From positions 112,366 through 176,365 of the forward strand of contig NW_027192193.1 in NCBI RefSeq assembly GCF_041956535.1: a stretch of DNA of 64,000 nucleotides, read 5' to 3'. Positions within the stretch are counted from its first letter, which is position 1. Each line of letters opens with the position of its first letter. The DNA is from Calcarisporiella thermophila CBS 279.70 (taxonomy: Eukaryota; Calcarisporiellomycota). The position numbers and the translations under genes were made by a program. A model generated the notes under the pieces. The model made no database searches. It saw only the letters and a program-made list of their open reading frames with translations, and was not told the DNA's origin. Of this stretch, positions 44,786-56,043 are shown piece by piece.

Positions 44786-45660
44786 GTTGGCGTGGTGAAG
44801 GAAGCAGGTATTAGAGAGAAACGAGGATGGGATTTTTGTTGAGACGGGTGAGCGAAAAATGGAAAATCGGTGTTTCTTCTAAATTATTCGATATATTTCG
44901 ATGGCGATTAAAGCAAGAAATCGATATTTCATTTTTAGTTAGAACAGCGGTATTAGCTCCATTTCGGTAGGCTATGGATTTCTCCCATCTCATCATGTTT
45001 AGGCTTCGCTCGATTTCCATCTAGGAATGAATTCGATGTTTTTGTTTAACACGCCGCTCAGAGATGGGATTTTTAGCAATCGCCTAAATTATTTAGGCAT
45101 CTCCATGACATCACCCCGCGAACCTACCTCGATCATCCTCCACTGGAGGCGCTCTAAAGTCCCTCGGATGAATAGGACTAGATTCGATCTCGACCATCCC
45201 TTATTTCACAAACGCAGTCACATCTCCCTTAGAGTTTTGGCCAGCTGGTTCCTCTCTATTCTACAAGCCTCCCACACCCAAAATTCTCTCTTTGTGCGCT
45301 AGGGGTTCTGCCCCCAGTGCTACCCTTCCTACTTCGGCCCTAAACTCGATGCTTCTTTCTATCAGATCCGGTGAAATAAACAAGGGTTTTCTTTCAGACG
45401 TCGGGCCATCCACGACCTTTCTGGCCGTGTAAATGAAAAGCCGGAGCAAGAAATTAGTCCCTAGCTTTCGTTATCCTTCTCAATATTAACTTGGTCGCGG
45501 GGCATTTTCAAAGGATCCAAAAATAAACTTTCGAATATTTCAAACTATTTTCCTTCTGCTTTGGATTGCTCCTATCCCAATTCCTGCTGTCCTGCGGGTG
45601 ATCTTGTCAAACTTAAGAATTAGAGTCGAACTATTCTTTTTTTTAATATCCTTTTTCGAG
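44786..45660. other. Divergent spacer WOR1 / thioredoxin-domain gene
   Basis: A divergent spacer of 875 bases. It contains a 17-base palindrome (GCCTAAA-TTA-TTTAGGC, 45082-45098) that could be a protein-binding site. No gene is supported; the short frame near 45027 lacks any family. Confidence 0.45.
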
Positions 45661-48368
45661 ATGAATTCTCGTTTCCTACACCGCATTTCCTCCCTATCTT
45701 CCATTTTACCAATTTCACGCGCCATAAGCAGTCACCTGCCCTATGTAATAGAGAGGCCTATTTGCTCGGGGCTCTTTTCATTCCGAACTAGCCCATTTCG
45801 CGCCATGACTTCTGCCCACACTGAGCATAAACATGTCAACCGTCTCATTCACGAGAAATCTCCATATCTCTTACAGCATGCACACAATCCTGTAGACTGG
45901 TATCCCTGGGGGGAGGAGGCGTTCGAGCGTGCGAGAAGAGAAGACAAGCTAATATTTTTGAGTGTCGGTTATAGCACATGCCAGTAAGTACTTCCCGTTT
46001 TGATTTCTGATGGAAAACATTATTCACGTATCAATCGTAACCATAATTAGCTGGTGTCATGTCATGGTAAAATTTTTATCGAACCGAATGGCCCCAAGTG
46101 GCAAGAACTTGCGTTAGTTTAACTCGTCGCGCTCATTCTATTGATTAGGAAAAGGAATCCTTTGAAAATGAGAGCGTTGCCAAGATCATGAACGAGAATT
46201 ATGTGAATATTAAAGTCGACCGAGAAGTGCAGCCAGACGTGGATCGACTGTACATGACGTTTGTCCAGATATTCTCCGGCGGTGGCGGGTGGCCCATGAG
46301 CGTGTTTCTGACCCCGGAATTATACCCGATCTACGGGGCAACCTATTTCCCGCCCGAAGATCTTCCTGGACGGTGAGTCCACCGTTATTTAGTTACTTTG
46401 AAAAAATCAACAAACAGGTGAACGCTTACTAATGCTTGGGGTATTTTAGCCGTGGTTTCAAGACGGTCCTCGGTGCGGTGGCCAAGCTCTGGGAGGAGCA
46501 GAAGGAAGAGCTACGTTCTTCTGCCAAGGGGAACATCAACCAGCTTCAACAGTTCCTCGCCGCAACTCCTGCTCAAAAAGAGAGCGATGATGCTCTAGTC
46601 TCGTGGAAACTGGCGGACGCGACCTTTGCTAATTTTCGCGAAAGATTCGACAAAGAGCATGGCGGCTTCGGCTCCGAGCCAAAATTCCCAACACCAGTGC
46701 AGCTACGTTTCTTGGTCGACTACTGGTATTACTGCCAAAAGAGTCGCACTGATGAAGTGTCGGGAGAGGGAAGTAAGGGAGGGGTGAAAGAAAAGGGTAG
46801 AGAGGCGTTGAATATGGCGGTCGTGACCTTGAAAAAAATAGCCGCCGGAGGCATCCACGATCATGTTGGCAGTGGATTTCATAGATATAGCACTGACCGC
46901 TACTGGTAAAATTTAGTTCCCTTTGTCTTATTTCTCTTTGGTGGACGGGAACTGACCGTTGCATTCCCTGTTCAGGCACGTGCCTCACTTTGAGAAAATG
47001 CTCTATGACCAAGGTCAGTTGTTGCAGTCCTATTTGAGCGCGTACCTGATCACCAAAGATGCTTCGCTAGCCGATGTAAATTCTCCTCATTTGCGTATTT
47101 CTGCCCCTCCGTTACAAATTAACCCTTATCGATTGAATTAGGTGGCCAAAGATATTGTGCGCTACGTATCGCGCGATCTTGCTCATCCCGAAGGCGGCTT
47201 TTACTCCGCCGAGGATGCCGACTCTTACCCTCGGCATGGCGATAAGGAGAAGAAGGAAGGCGCGTTTTGTGTATGGGAGGCCAGTGAAATCAGCCAAATC
47301 TGTGGAGAGCCCAACGCAGCCATATTTTCGTACCACTATGGTGTTAAACCGGATGGGAACGTGGACCCAGCCAAGGATATCCAGGGAGAGCTGGTGAAGA
47401 AGAATGTCTTGATCGAGCGTCATAGCCTCGAGGAAACTGCAAAAGAGTTTGGGAAGGGCGTGGAGGAGGTGAAGGATATTTTGGCGAATTGTCGGGAGCA
47501 ATTGCTACGGGTGAGGATGGAAGAACGCCCGAAATCGCATTTGGACGACAAGGTCCTCACCGCATGGAACGGGTTGATGATTGGGCCCCTAGCGCAAGCC
47601 TCGCATATTCTCAAACAGCCGGAGTATCTGAATCTTGCGCTCAAGGCTGCACGCTTCATCAAGAACCACTTGTACCGCTCGGACTCTAACACGCTTCTTC
47701 GTAGCTACCGTGAGGGGCCGAGCAACACGGTGGGATTTGCTGATGATTATGCATATCTAATAAGTTCCTTGCTTGATCTCTATGAGGCAACCTTCGATGA
47801 TGCATGGATTGAGTGGGCGAGCAACTTGCAGCAAAAAATGGATGAAGAGTTCTGGGACGAAGAGGGAAACGGGGGCTATTTCGGAGCGCTCAAAGACGAG
47901 AAGATCCTGTTGCGACTGAAGGAAGGCCATGATGGAGCGGAGCCGTCGATTAGCGCCATTGCAGCAACAAACTTGATGCGACTAGGTCATATCTTGGAGG
48001 ATCCGTCGTTGCTGGAGCGGGCACGAAAGACCATCCGAGCGTTTGGGGACGAATTGAAACGTCACCCCTCGGGAATGCCGAGCTTGGTGCGGGCGGGAAT
48101 GATGGAGCTTGCCTCCGTGCGTGAGGTTGTTGTGTGTGGCGGTGAGGCCGATGAAAAGGTGGCAGAGCTGCTGGAGGTGGTTAGAAATACATTCATGCCC
48201 AACGCGGTGATAGTACGCACGACAGCAAACAGCGAGAGCTATCTTGCACAAAAGAACCAGACTATCCGTGGATTTGTAGGGAACCAGAATGCCTCGGTTC
48301 ACGTATGCGAAAATTTCACGTGTGGGCTTCCTGTGGACAATGCAGAGGACCTGGCCGCGAAGCTCTAA
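45661..48368 (+). CDS. SPATA20/YyaL-type thioredoxin-domain protein (DUF255)
   Basis: Six exons: 45661-45983, 46051-46066, 46149-46372, 46450-46905, 46976-47075, 47142-48368 (781 aa). An N-terminal basic presequence ([20 protein letters not shown]) suggests mitochondria. A second Met ([14 protein letters not shown], about residue 49) just before the conserved region could give a cytosolic form. The thioredoxin-like domain has [18 protein letters not shown] and the CHWC motif (107-110). It is followed by [15 protein letters not shown] and [10 protein letters not shown], then an (alpha/alpha)6 N-acylglucosamine-epimerase-like C-terminal half ([22 protein letters not shown]). Substrates are not established. 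Exon 2 is a 16-base microexon. Confidence 0.93.
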
Positions 48369-48681
48369 CGATATATCTTATCGAAAGGGTTTGGTATCTT
48401 TTTTCCACCAAAAAACAACAAAATTCATCAGAATTTTATCGTTGCTATTCTATGTTTTCTTCTTCCTCCCCCCCCTCCCCTTGCAAAACAAGTCATCCTA
48501 TTCTTATACTTCAATATGCTGATGTCGAGAGTATTCGAGTTGGTGTGTTCTTCCATAACGTTGTGAGCAAATCAAATACATAGGCGGAGATTGGATGTGT
48601 TAATTTTCCGTAGTGACGTTTAGATAAAAATAGCGATCGGTGTCTACTTTCAGGGTTTTAAGCTTGAGCCTAGATCCTGTA
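48369..48681. other. Intergenic spacer
   Basis: A short tandem spacer with a C-rich stretch near 48468-48480. No feature is seen. Confidence 0.4.
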
Positions 48682-50369
48682 ATGTTACCCTCCAGCGCCA
48701 ATTCCGCACAGCGGCGTGCTCTTCAACATCGAATCAATCGCCTCCAAAATCAGGCCGATCCCCGGCTGCGCTTTTTGGGCTTTGTCTGCTGTTTGCTTTT
48801 TGTCCTCTCGCTCTTCATATTCTATGCTCATCTGACTTCCGACTATCGCCGATTGTCTGCCGAGCGTACTGAGGCGCAGATGGATCCGCCGCCGCTTCCG
48901 GACGAGATATGGTCATTGGAGGAGAGGGGCATTCAGGAAATGACTGCGGTGTGTCCCAATAGAACAGGCTGGGATAGAGATGTTATGATGAGTGAGCTGG
49001 CATACGATTGCATGCCGCTAAGGAAGGTGAAGGAAGGATGGAGAGCGTATGTGTGTTTTGGGGACCAATGCAATGGTGGTCATTTACTGGTGAAACGGCT
49101 TGTGGGTATCAGGCATGGGATGTGCGATTACTTTGGCAATTATGCAAAATTTGTGAAAGAATCGGAGCGCACATTGCACCAGATGTTTGGGAAAGCAAAC
49201 AGCGATCTCACAGGACGCAAGGAAGTTACTGAGACCGTGTCCTGGCAAGACTGGGATGCGGCTGTGGGAAAGGACACTGTTTTTGCTCAATTCTATGGAG
49301 CTGAACGCCTGGCGGCTAGTGTAAGTGTCCATTCGGGCGAATGTGTCTATCGTGTTCCCTTCCGCCTCTCTAACGCCGGGGCCATGGCACTTGATTTGTA
49401 CGTCAACAATGAGCAAAAATGGGAGCCGATCGTAGCCGGGGCGATGATGGATATTTGTCCCTACTGCCCGACCTCTTTTGCGCCCTTTGTCCCTGCCCTC
49501 GCTAGTGCTGGTGATGGGATTCTGGGGATGGGTAGCGCAAATGGCTTAGTAAGCCTGGTGCCGAAGATAAGAGCGGATGCAAAGGATGACACCAGCACAT
49601 GGCCTGAATGCAATCGCAATGATCCCGTGCAGGGGGCATGGCTTCCGGTGGCCCTTGAGGAGAAGTATGCAAGGTCAACTGCTAGGCATTACGCGTGGAC
49701 TCCACTTGGCTGTCGCTATGCTTCCTCTGCCACCGAGGCTAGTTGCCTAAATAGACGGAATGTTCGAGTCGTGTTTATAGGTGAGAGCGAACTCAAACCT
49801 ATCTTCGAAGCAGTTGCAAAACGGTTGGCAGGCTGGCATGGAGTGGCCTTCCCTGGAGCGCGACAAAAATACACGTTCGGCCTGGTCTCACTTGAGCTAA
49901 ACTCAAAGTATGCCGATCCAGATGGCGACGTGATTGTGTTCGCATCAGAAGATGGCATCTCAGACGACGAAGCACAATATTCGATTCACTTACAGGAAAC
50001 AGTGGATCGCCTTCAACGTCCAGGACGAAGATTGATATGGGCCGGGAGGGATCCATCAGATGCACTGAGTGGAATAACGTGTGCACAAGAAGGAGGGATG
50101 GATTGCAAAACCAAGGGGAACGTTTATAAAAGTGGGCTGTATAAACAGCTTGTGGCGGAGAAGCTCATGCGCAAACTGGAAATCGCACAGATAAATCGGT
50201 GGGACATTGCGAGCGCAGTCTTCGGGAACAACCCAAACGACCGCGCCCAAGGTAAGCAGTGTAATAGAGTGTTTCAAGCACCAGGCTAACTCAGCTAATT
50301 GATCTATCTTTAGTGATTGACGCGGTAGCAGACGAAATTGCGCACAAGTTAAATTTGTGTCGTCTATGA
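48682..50369 (+). CDS. Type II membrane protein of the PC-esterase (NXPE/TBL-like) type, degenerate active site
   Basis: Two exons: 48682-50251 and 50314-50369 (541 aa). A short cytoplasmic N-tail is followed by one signal-anchor helix (about 32-52, FLGFVCCLLFVLSLFIFY). The large lumenal region has Cys pairs and the family landmarks CNRNDPVQGAWLP, YAWTPLGCRY, then CLNRRNVRVVFIGES. In the NXPE/TBL/PC-esterase group the last block is normally GDS, with a later DxxH. Here it is GES, and the expected DG(M/I)H region reads NPNDRAQ, so the catalytic pair is not visible. Related enzymes O-acetylate glycans in the Golgi. It could be a non-catalytic paralogue. The assignment rests on short motifs only. 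Confidence 0.65.
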
Positions 50370-50898
50370 CCAACGCCCTAAGTGAAATATATCGAAAAAC
50401 CTCATCGCCCTGTCTATTTGCATTAGAGCATTCTTTACATTCTCTTCTATCCGACGTCTGTTATATCTTTTGCTTTGTAATCCCTTGCCCTGTAAAGTTA
50501 TGAACTTAAATATCTTCATCCAAACCTCAAGTTCACCAACAATAGAAAGCCTGATTTATATGTGTATATCTTGTCCTAAGGAATAATTCATTGGAATAGA
50601 GTTAAATACTCTTCCATATCTGGCCGTGTATAGGGTGCTCGTTTTGAGCCACAAGAAACAAAGTTAAGAGGTTAACTTCTACAGTAGCACATTTACTTTT
50701 ATGGGATTCAAGAGATGATGTGGAAGTAGAACAGAGGTAAGCACACGATCATTTCAAATATTTATCTCTTCTTCTAACCTCTAGAACAGCCGATAATTTC
50801 TTTACACACTCCTTTACCGTCGCTTTGAAATATTTCGGTAAATATTACGCCGATTGTGAATAGCAGCTCATCTTGAAATTTAATCCCGCTAGCATAGG
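50370..50898. other. Intergenic spacer
   Basis: This AT-rich tandem spacer has no supported feature. Confidence 0.4.
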
Positions 50899-52329
50899 AT
50901 GTACATGCAAGATACAGAGAATGCCCCCGTTCCAGAGCAATCATCAGCCCAGGTCCATTGCTTGGACATACGACCATTGCCAACCCTGCCCTCCAGTGAC
51001 GCTTGCCAGGATCGAATCGATCCCTTGAAGGCCAGCAGCAAAAACTTACCTAAAGAAGACCCTGCTACAGCTTATCTCGACGAATATAGGATCACATATT
51101 TTCCACGAATTTCGATTGCCTTAACAACCCTTCTTCAAACACATTGCAGCTGGTTTGCAGGGATAGCTCTAATTCTACACTATGCGGTATCCGAGGAGGT
51201 ATTAATCATCGCTGGGCCATTGTGGACATGGGGATTTGATTATGATAGGGGGCTGGAGACGATTTTTGTTTGCTGCCTCGCAGAACTGATCAACGGGGAC
51301 TTGAAGTGGGTCTTGCGCCAACCGCGTCCTCTATGGGTTGCTCCGGCATCGGCCATAAGAAATACGTGTGGCGAATGGGAGGAGGACTACTCGACCCCGT
51401 CGAGTCATTCGATGTTGATAGCGACTATGACAACGATTGTAACTATGGAAATTCCAATTATATTTCAACAGGAACTAACCGTCTCATATTACACTCTTTT
51501 TTTTGGCTGAACTGCACACCAGACAGTAATTCAGTTTGGAGCGGGAGAAAAGCATGATTCTACCACACTCACCCTTCAAGCCATAGTCGTTACAGGAAAT
51601 GTTATTCTCACCCTACTTACTGGCCTTTCACGTGTTTATTTGGGGGTTCATTATCTCCACGACGTACTTTTTGGCTGGCTCGCAGGCTGTATTACGGCTA
51701 TAATCGGCCACTTGCTTTTCAACCATGCTCATCGCAGTAATGCCGAGCGCCTTGTAATAGGAATTATAGCACCTTGTATCTGCTTTGGATTATTGTTCAT
51801 TGTAAGGTGGGCATTACCAGCTGAGGAGTCTCGAGTGAGAGCGGAGTGGGAGCGAGTCGCGTTAGATAGACTAAGGGAGTATCGTAAAAGGGCAAAGCGA
51901 GTCGAGGCAATGCGCGACCCCAATACTTTTGACACGGAAACATGTGGACAAGTTAACTATCCTAGAGATATTAAGCACACCCTCCATCCTCGCAGTATAC
52001 GCCGCTATCTTCTCCCGTTCGGAATTACAACTGGCATAGCAATCGGTCGAGAAATTCTAAGGGATTTTTTACTTTCTGGTCGCCAATACGAAGAAAAATG
52101 CTCCAATCTTTCCCATGGACTACAGGTAGCAGTGGGTTTGACTGGGCTGTTAATTTTAATTGTTCCTGTGTGGAGTCTTTCCACGGCACTGAAATTCCGA
52201 AACCCAAATGCACTCTTCTATGTTGCGAAGGTGTTATGCTCCTTTGCAATAGCTCTATGGATTTCGTGTGTATCGCAAGCACTATTTTTAGTGGGGAGAG
52301 CCCGGTACTCTAATCAATGCATACACTAA
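50899..52329 (+). CDS. PAP2-type membrane phosphatase (lipid phosphatase, S1P-phosphatase-like)
   Basis: Two exons: 50899-51438 and 51523-52329 (448 aa). The 84-base intron contains an in-frame TGA; both sides are in the same phase. The three PAP2 signatures are present: KWVLRQPRP (C1, KxxxxxxRP), YSTPSSHSM (C2) and SRVYLGVHYLHD (C3, SRxxxxxHxxxD). There are about eight hydrophobic helices. A charged loop sits at about residues 280-335, between the PAP2 core and the last helices. The set resembles sphingosine-phosphate and dolichyl-phosphate phosphatases of the ER; the substrate is not determinable. Confidence 0.87.
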
Positions 52330-52957
52330 GCTATAATTAATTTTACTTTTCGGGCACTGATCGCACTCTGTAATGAGACGAGGTTTAATTGCTTACTACA
52401 ATAAATTAATATTACAAATAGAATTGGAAATATATATCTAAATTGGTCAATAGTTGACATACTAAATGTCGATCGCTACCCTATATTAATCAACGTAGGA
52501 GCCATAAAGTGAAAGAGCAATATACTATTAATACAGTTTTTATCAGGGTAAATATCAACCAGCTGCCATCCCTAGCTATCAAGGCGACTTTGTTTTCCTC
52601 AGATATTTTGGCTTTATATAGTTGCTAACCACAATGCTATTGACTTTCTCTACTACGTGTAATAAGTTAATCATGAAAACATCTTAGACAATAGTAAGTG
52701 AAAATCTCTAGAGAGAGTTGAGCTCGCGATCGAGCAAAATAAGCTCTAATTTTCGGTTTTTACTCTCCCAGTACATAATTTTTACGTCGACTTGATCACC
52801 TTTATCTGAAGGGAATGGAGTGTTAGACTTCTACGTCAAAATCACGCTAGTACTGCCCCTGACTTCCCCTTTTAGTATTAGGATTTCTCCTAAAGAATTT
52901 TATTACCTATTTTTGTATCCGCAAGATATTGCTTGCTTGCTGTCATAACATTGATAG
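52330..52957. other. AT-rich spacer
   Basis: The sequence is markedly AT-rich downstream of the PAP2 gene. No supported feature is seen. Confidence 0.4.
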
Positions 52958-53339
52958 CCATTGAGCCTGAGAAAAGCCCGGCACACTCTCATGGGCGGAA
53001 GTCGTCTGCGGGAATCGCACCTAGTGATTCGGCTCGGAGTCCCAAAAAATTAGGCTGTCTGAGGGCGACTTATATAGGTTTTGTGGCAGTTTTTATGACT
53101 GCTAAAATACTACTTTGCACTAGTATGACACTTTCTCTCTGTATGTTCATATATATTTGTCACAACGGGTTAGTAACCACATCTTCTCCAATACATATTG
53201 CCATAGCATTGCAAGAGCGAGATAACATAACTGTCTTGGACCAGATTAAACATCCATTGCAACCCCACATTGTTTACTTGCAACATCAATGCAACTCCAC
53301 TTATATAGCTTACGACTCTGTTTGTAAAGGTAGGTTCAA
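52958..53339 (+). other. Probable internal exon encoding one transmembrane helix
   Basis: A frame open from an acceptor-like TTGATAG (52957) to a GTAGGT donor (53340) encodes a polar N-part and a strong hydrophobic segment (YIGFVAVFMTAKILL, CTSMTLSLCMFIYI). A lumenal-type tail with NIT and NST glycosylation sequons follows. It has no ATG at the front, so an upstream exon would be needed. Spliced to the acceptor at 53376 it continues only about 50 codons in a frame different from the 299-codon frame downstream. A relic or a badly resolved gene are both possible. Confidence 0.3.
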
Positions 53340-53370
53340 CCAGACGCGCTGATTAAGGTAATATTCATTC

Positions 53371-54270
53371 ATGCAGACAGGCAGTACCACCCCACACACT
53401 TTCCGACCAGTGACCAAGAAGTCCCGCAAGTCAAGCCGGCCCAAGATCAACGCCAAAAAATCTCTGCAGTTGGACAGGCAGCAGGATCTCTCCCAATATG
53501 GGTCAGATATCAGGAGCGAGAAGCTAGCGAGGATTGAAGTACTTGCTCTGGAGGCAGATCAGCAGGTGGATACGGTTCCAGACCCGCAACATCTCGATTA
53601 TGATGAACTTGCTCAATTCGCTACTGATTTGGATTATACTCCCGTGGTGACTGATGATGAACCGGCCGTCTCGGCGGTTGAGATGCTGGCAGATGGAGCC
53701 ATAATGATTGACCCTTGGATTAAATACGACGATAGTTGGTGGTATAAAGGGCCTAAGCGGAGTACTTTTAAGACTAAGCAGCGGTATGAAGAACCGCGCT
53801 ACCCAATGCGCTGTCTGCACGCAGATGTAGCCATTAGCATTTTTGAGACATCCGGGAGGCTTGTTGCCATCCAAAGCATGGGTGAAGAGTGTAGACCTGT
53901 CTATGGCCATCCATGCTCACACGGGGTTTATCTCACCACGACTTCTTACCACGAAGTGGCATGGCCAGACGAAGCACTGGACAGTTTACATGCCGGAGAG
54001 CGGCGCCCATGGTTCGTCAAAGCCCACGGAGACCCGGATTGGGCCAATTTTTTTTCCCTCGCGGCTGCCCTGACCGGGACTTGCGCATACATGGTTGGCA
54101 GGGACCAGTGCTCCGACTGCGCATCCAGAGCCGCCAAGGAGTCGAACTGCGCCATTGTGGTTGATCCTCCACTTCCATACCCAATCCCCCGGTGGGTAGC
54201 CCGGTACACCAGACCAGAACAGGGTGTGTCAGCAGAGATGGTCGCATCCCAGATTGCCACGCAAGCATAG
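53371..54270 (+). CDS. Orphan protein with CxxC cluster, 299 aa
   Basis: A 299-codon ATG frame, visibly richer in GC than the AT-rich DNA on either side. The N-terminus is basic (KKSRKSSRPKINAKK), the middle acidic, then an aromatic region (DPWIKYDDSWWYKG). A C-terminal Cys cluster follows (CAYMVGRDQCSDC, then C after eight residues). The ATG overlaps an acceptor-like ATGCAG, so the start may be internal to a spliced gene. An alternative 3' end splices 54195 to 54291 (GTAGCC..TTAAG) and adds CHQNVGAATCTW, completing a possible zinc-binding set and ending at 54419. Fungal orphan proteins with C..C..C plus C..C tails exist; I cannot name this one. Confidence 0.5.
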   Translation: MQTGSTTPHTFRPVTKKSRKSSRPKINAKKSLQLDRQQDLSQYGSDIRSEKLARIEVLALEADQQVDTVPDPQHLDYDELAQFATDLDYTPVVTDDEPAVSAVEMLADGAIMIDPWIKYDDSWWYKGPKRSTFKTKQRYEEPRYPMRCLHADVAISIFETSGRLVAIQSMGEECRPVYGHPCSHGVYLTTTSYHEVAWPDEALDSLHAGERRPWFVKAHGDPDWANFFSLAAALTGTCAYMVGRDQCSDCASRAAKESNCAIVVDPPLPYPIPRWVARYTRPEQGVSAEMVASQIATQA

Positions 54271-55729
54271 GCAACACGCACCAGGTTAAGGCGGACCACC
54301 GTTGCCACCAAAATGTTGGTGCGGCTACTTGCACTTGGCGGATGGCAGGCTTGGTATGCTGCATTGTCGCCGTTACGCAGACTTTTCTTGCTGGCATCAT
54401 TATTGGCTGGTCGCCATAGGAGCAAACACAGACATCATATCGGTTCAGCGCCAGAAATGTGTGGACCACCACAGCCCAAGCGGATATATTTCCACACATG
54501 GTGGAATTGGCTGACTTCACCTGACCTAGAGGTGGCACTGCCAGCCTGTTATAAACCATCTTTTCGAGGCATTTTTTGTTGAAACGAATGCAACCATTTT
54601 TACCCTTGCTTATTGCGGCCACATGAATTTTCTATCGCATTTACTATCTTCTTATTCTCTTTTATATATAAGGTACCTTACTCAAAAATTTACAAAATAA
54701 GACGAGAATAAATTCTGCATCGACTGAAGCGATCGCAACCAACAAAGAGGAATCCTTAAATGGCATTTTTTTTTTTAAACTTTGGACCCTTTATTGAATA
54801 AGTCCTATGTAGTTAGGGATGGCGTAGAGTGCTACGCCTAAATCACACAGGTTTTGCTCCTGGCCTACTCTTGATATGTACAAGCAAAATAGTGGGGAAT
54901 ATTGGAAAACATTAAAACATCCGGTTAATAAGGAGTAAATATGTTCAAAGACTTTATCATCGGGGGAAAAAAGGGAGAAGGTAAGGATGTAGAGGGTTAT
55001 AGAAAGAAAGAGAGGAAAAAAGGAGACAGAATGGGAAGTGTTGTATAACGGTGTTGGCGAAGGGAGGGTAGAAGAGAATAGAGAGAGGGGTGTAGTGTGG
55101 AATTGGGAAAAGGGAATAACCTTGTTTTATAGTGAATGTGTGAGGCCATGTGTTATGCATTATGCGTTCGGATTTCCATTGGTCTCTGGGTATCTGTTGG
55201 ATCTACCGTGTCTGTCAGCCCGTCTCCTCCCATTGCCGCATAAAGTGAAATATAACAAAATTTTTGCGACTGTTTTGTGACCTTTTTTTTTATCAATGCC
55301 GAGTCTTTATTGTATAGGAAGACTCTAAAATACAATTGTTACATTATTATAAGCAATAAAGTGAAAGGGAAGCCAAAGTTAAAGCTTTATGTGATATCGT
55401 AGATCGAAATGATATGTTGGTCATATCGACTTTCAGCTCAAATAGGTAAGGGAATGGTGAAACTCAACTAACTGTGGATATCAAAGGATAGCATGAGAAG
55501 TGGGGTGGGGAGGAAACAAATGGAAGCAGAGGATAGGAAGGGGATAAGGTAGGGGTTACTGCGTTATCCCCGTATCAGTGCCGCTCCGATCGCTCCTTCT
55601 CTAACCGCACCCAGCTTGCACCATCTTCTTCGAAACTGTTCGATTTGCCGGTTTTGCGACTGTTTTGTGACTGTTAAATGATACCTGATACTGACGTGTC
55701 ATTTGCCTCTAGAATCAGAAATGAACTCA
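54271..55729. other. Gene-poor stretch upstream of tRNA-Gly
   Basis: This 1.46-kb stretch contains an exact 20-bp direct repeat (55262-55281 and 55652-55671). No protein gene is supported unless the alternative 3' exon (54291-54419) of the upstream orphan is real. Confidence 0.45.
55262..55671. repeat. Direct repeat, 20 bp exact, 390 bp apart
   Basis: TTTTGCGACTGTTTTGTGAC occurs at 55262-55281 and again at 55652-55671, the second copy ending 58 bases before the tRNA. The sequence between has no coding signal. Such a pair next to a tRNA may mark the ends of a small or decayed element, but no target-site duplication or LTR-like TG..CA ends are evident. Confidence 0.4.
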
Positions 55730-55800
55730 GCGTCAGTAGTTGACTGGTACAATATTTCCCTTCCAAGGAAAAGGACGGGGTTCGATTCCCCGCTGACGCA
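55730..55800 (+). tRNA. tRNA-Gly (anticodon UCC)
   Basis: A 71-base cloverleaf. The acceptor stem GCGTCAG pairs with CTGACGC plus discriminator A. The D arm is GTTG/CAAT with GG in the loop. The anticodon stem TTTCC/GGAAA encloses the loop CTTCCAA, giving anticodon TCC (UCC). The variable loop is four bases. The T stem CGGGG/CCCCG encloses TTCGATT. There is no intron. A T6 run at 55809-55814 is a Pol III terminator. Confidence 0.93.
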
Positions 55801-55808
55801 TAACTATA

Positions 55809-55814
55809 TTTTTT
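55809..55814 (+). terminator. Pol III T-run terminator of tRNA-Gly
   Basis: Six consecutive T residues lie nine bases after the mature 3' end of the tRNA. Confidence 0.7.
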
Positions 55815-56043
55815 GGTTTTTGGGTTTTATATATTGGACATGAAACACATTTGTTTTCCTTCCAAGCTCGCCGTTTGAGAAGAAGTCGGATATCTTTTTG
55901 GGAATGACAAAGGCAAGGGGGGTGTTAACAGTGAAAAATGGATTTTATTTTGTTTATATCACGAAGCCTAATCATAGGATTTACAATATTAATGCACATA
56001 GTACGGGTATATTTACAAATTATTAAATAAGAAGGAAAAGTGA

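Noticed and set aside
45082-45098. Perfect 7-bp-arm palindrome in the WOR1 spacer
   Set aside because: A single AT-rich palindrome of this size is expected by chance; noted only as a possible binding site.
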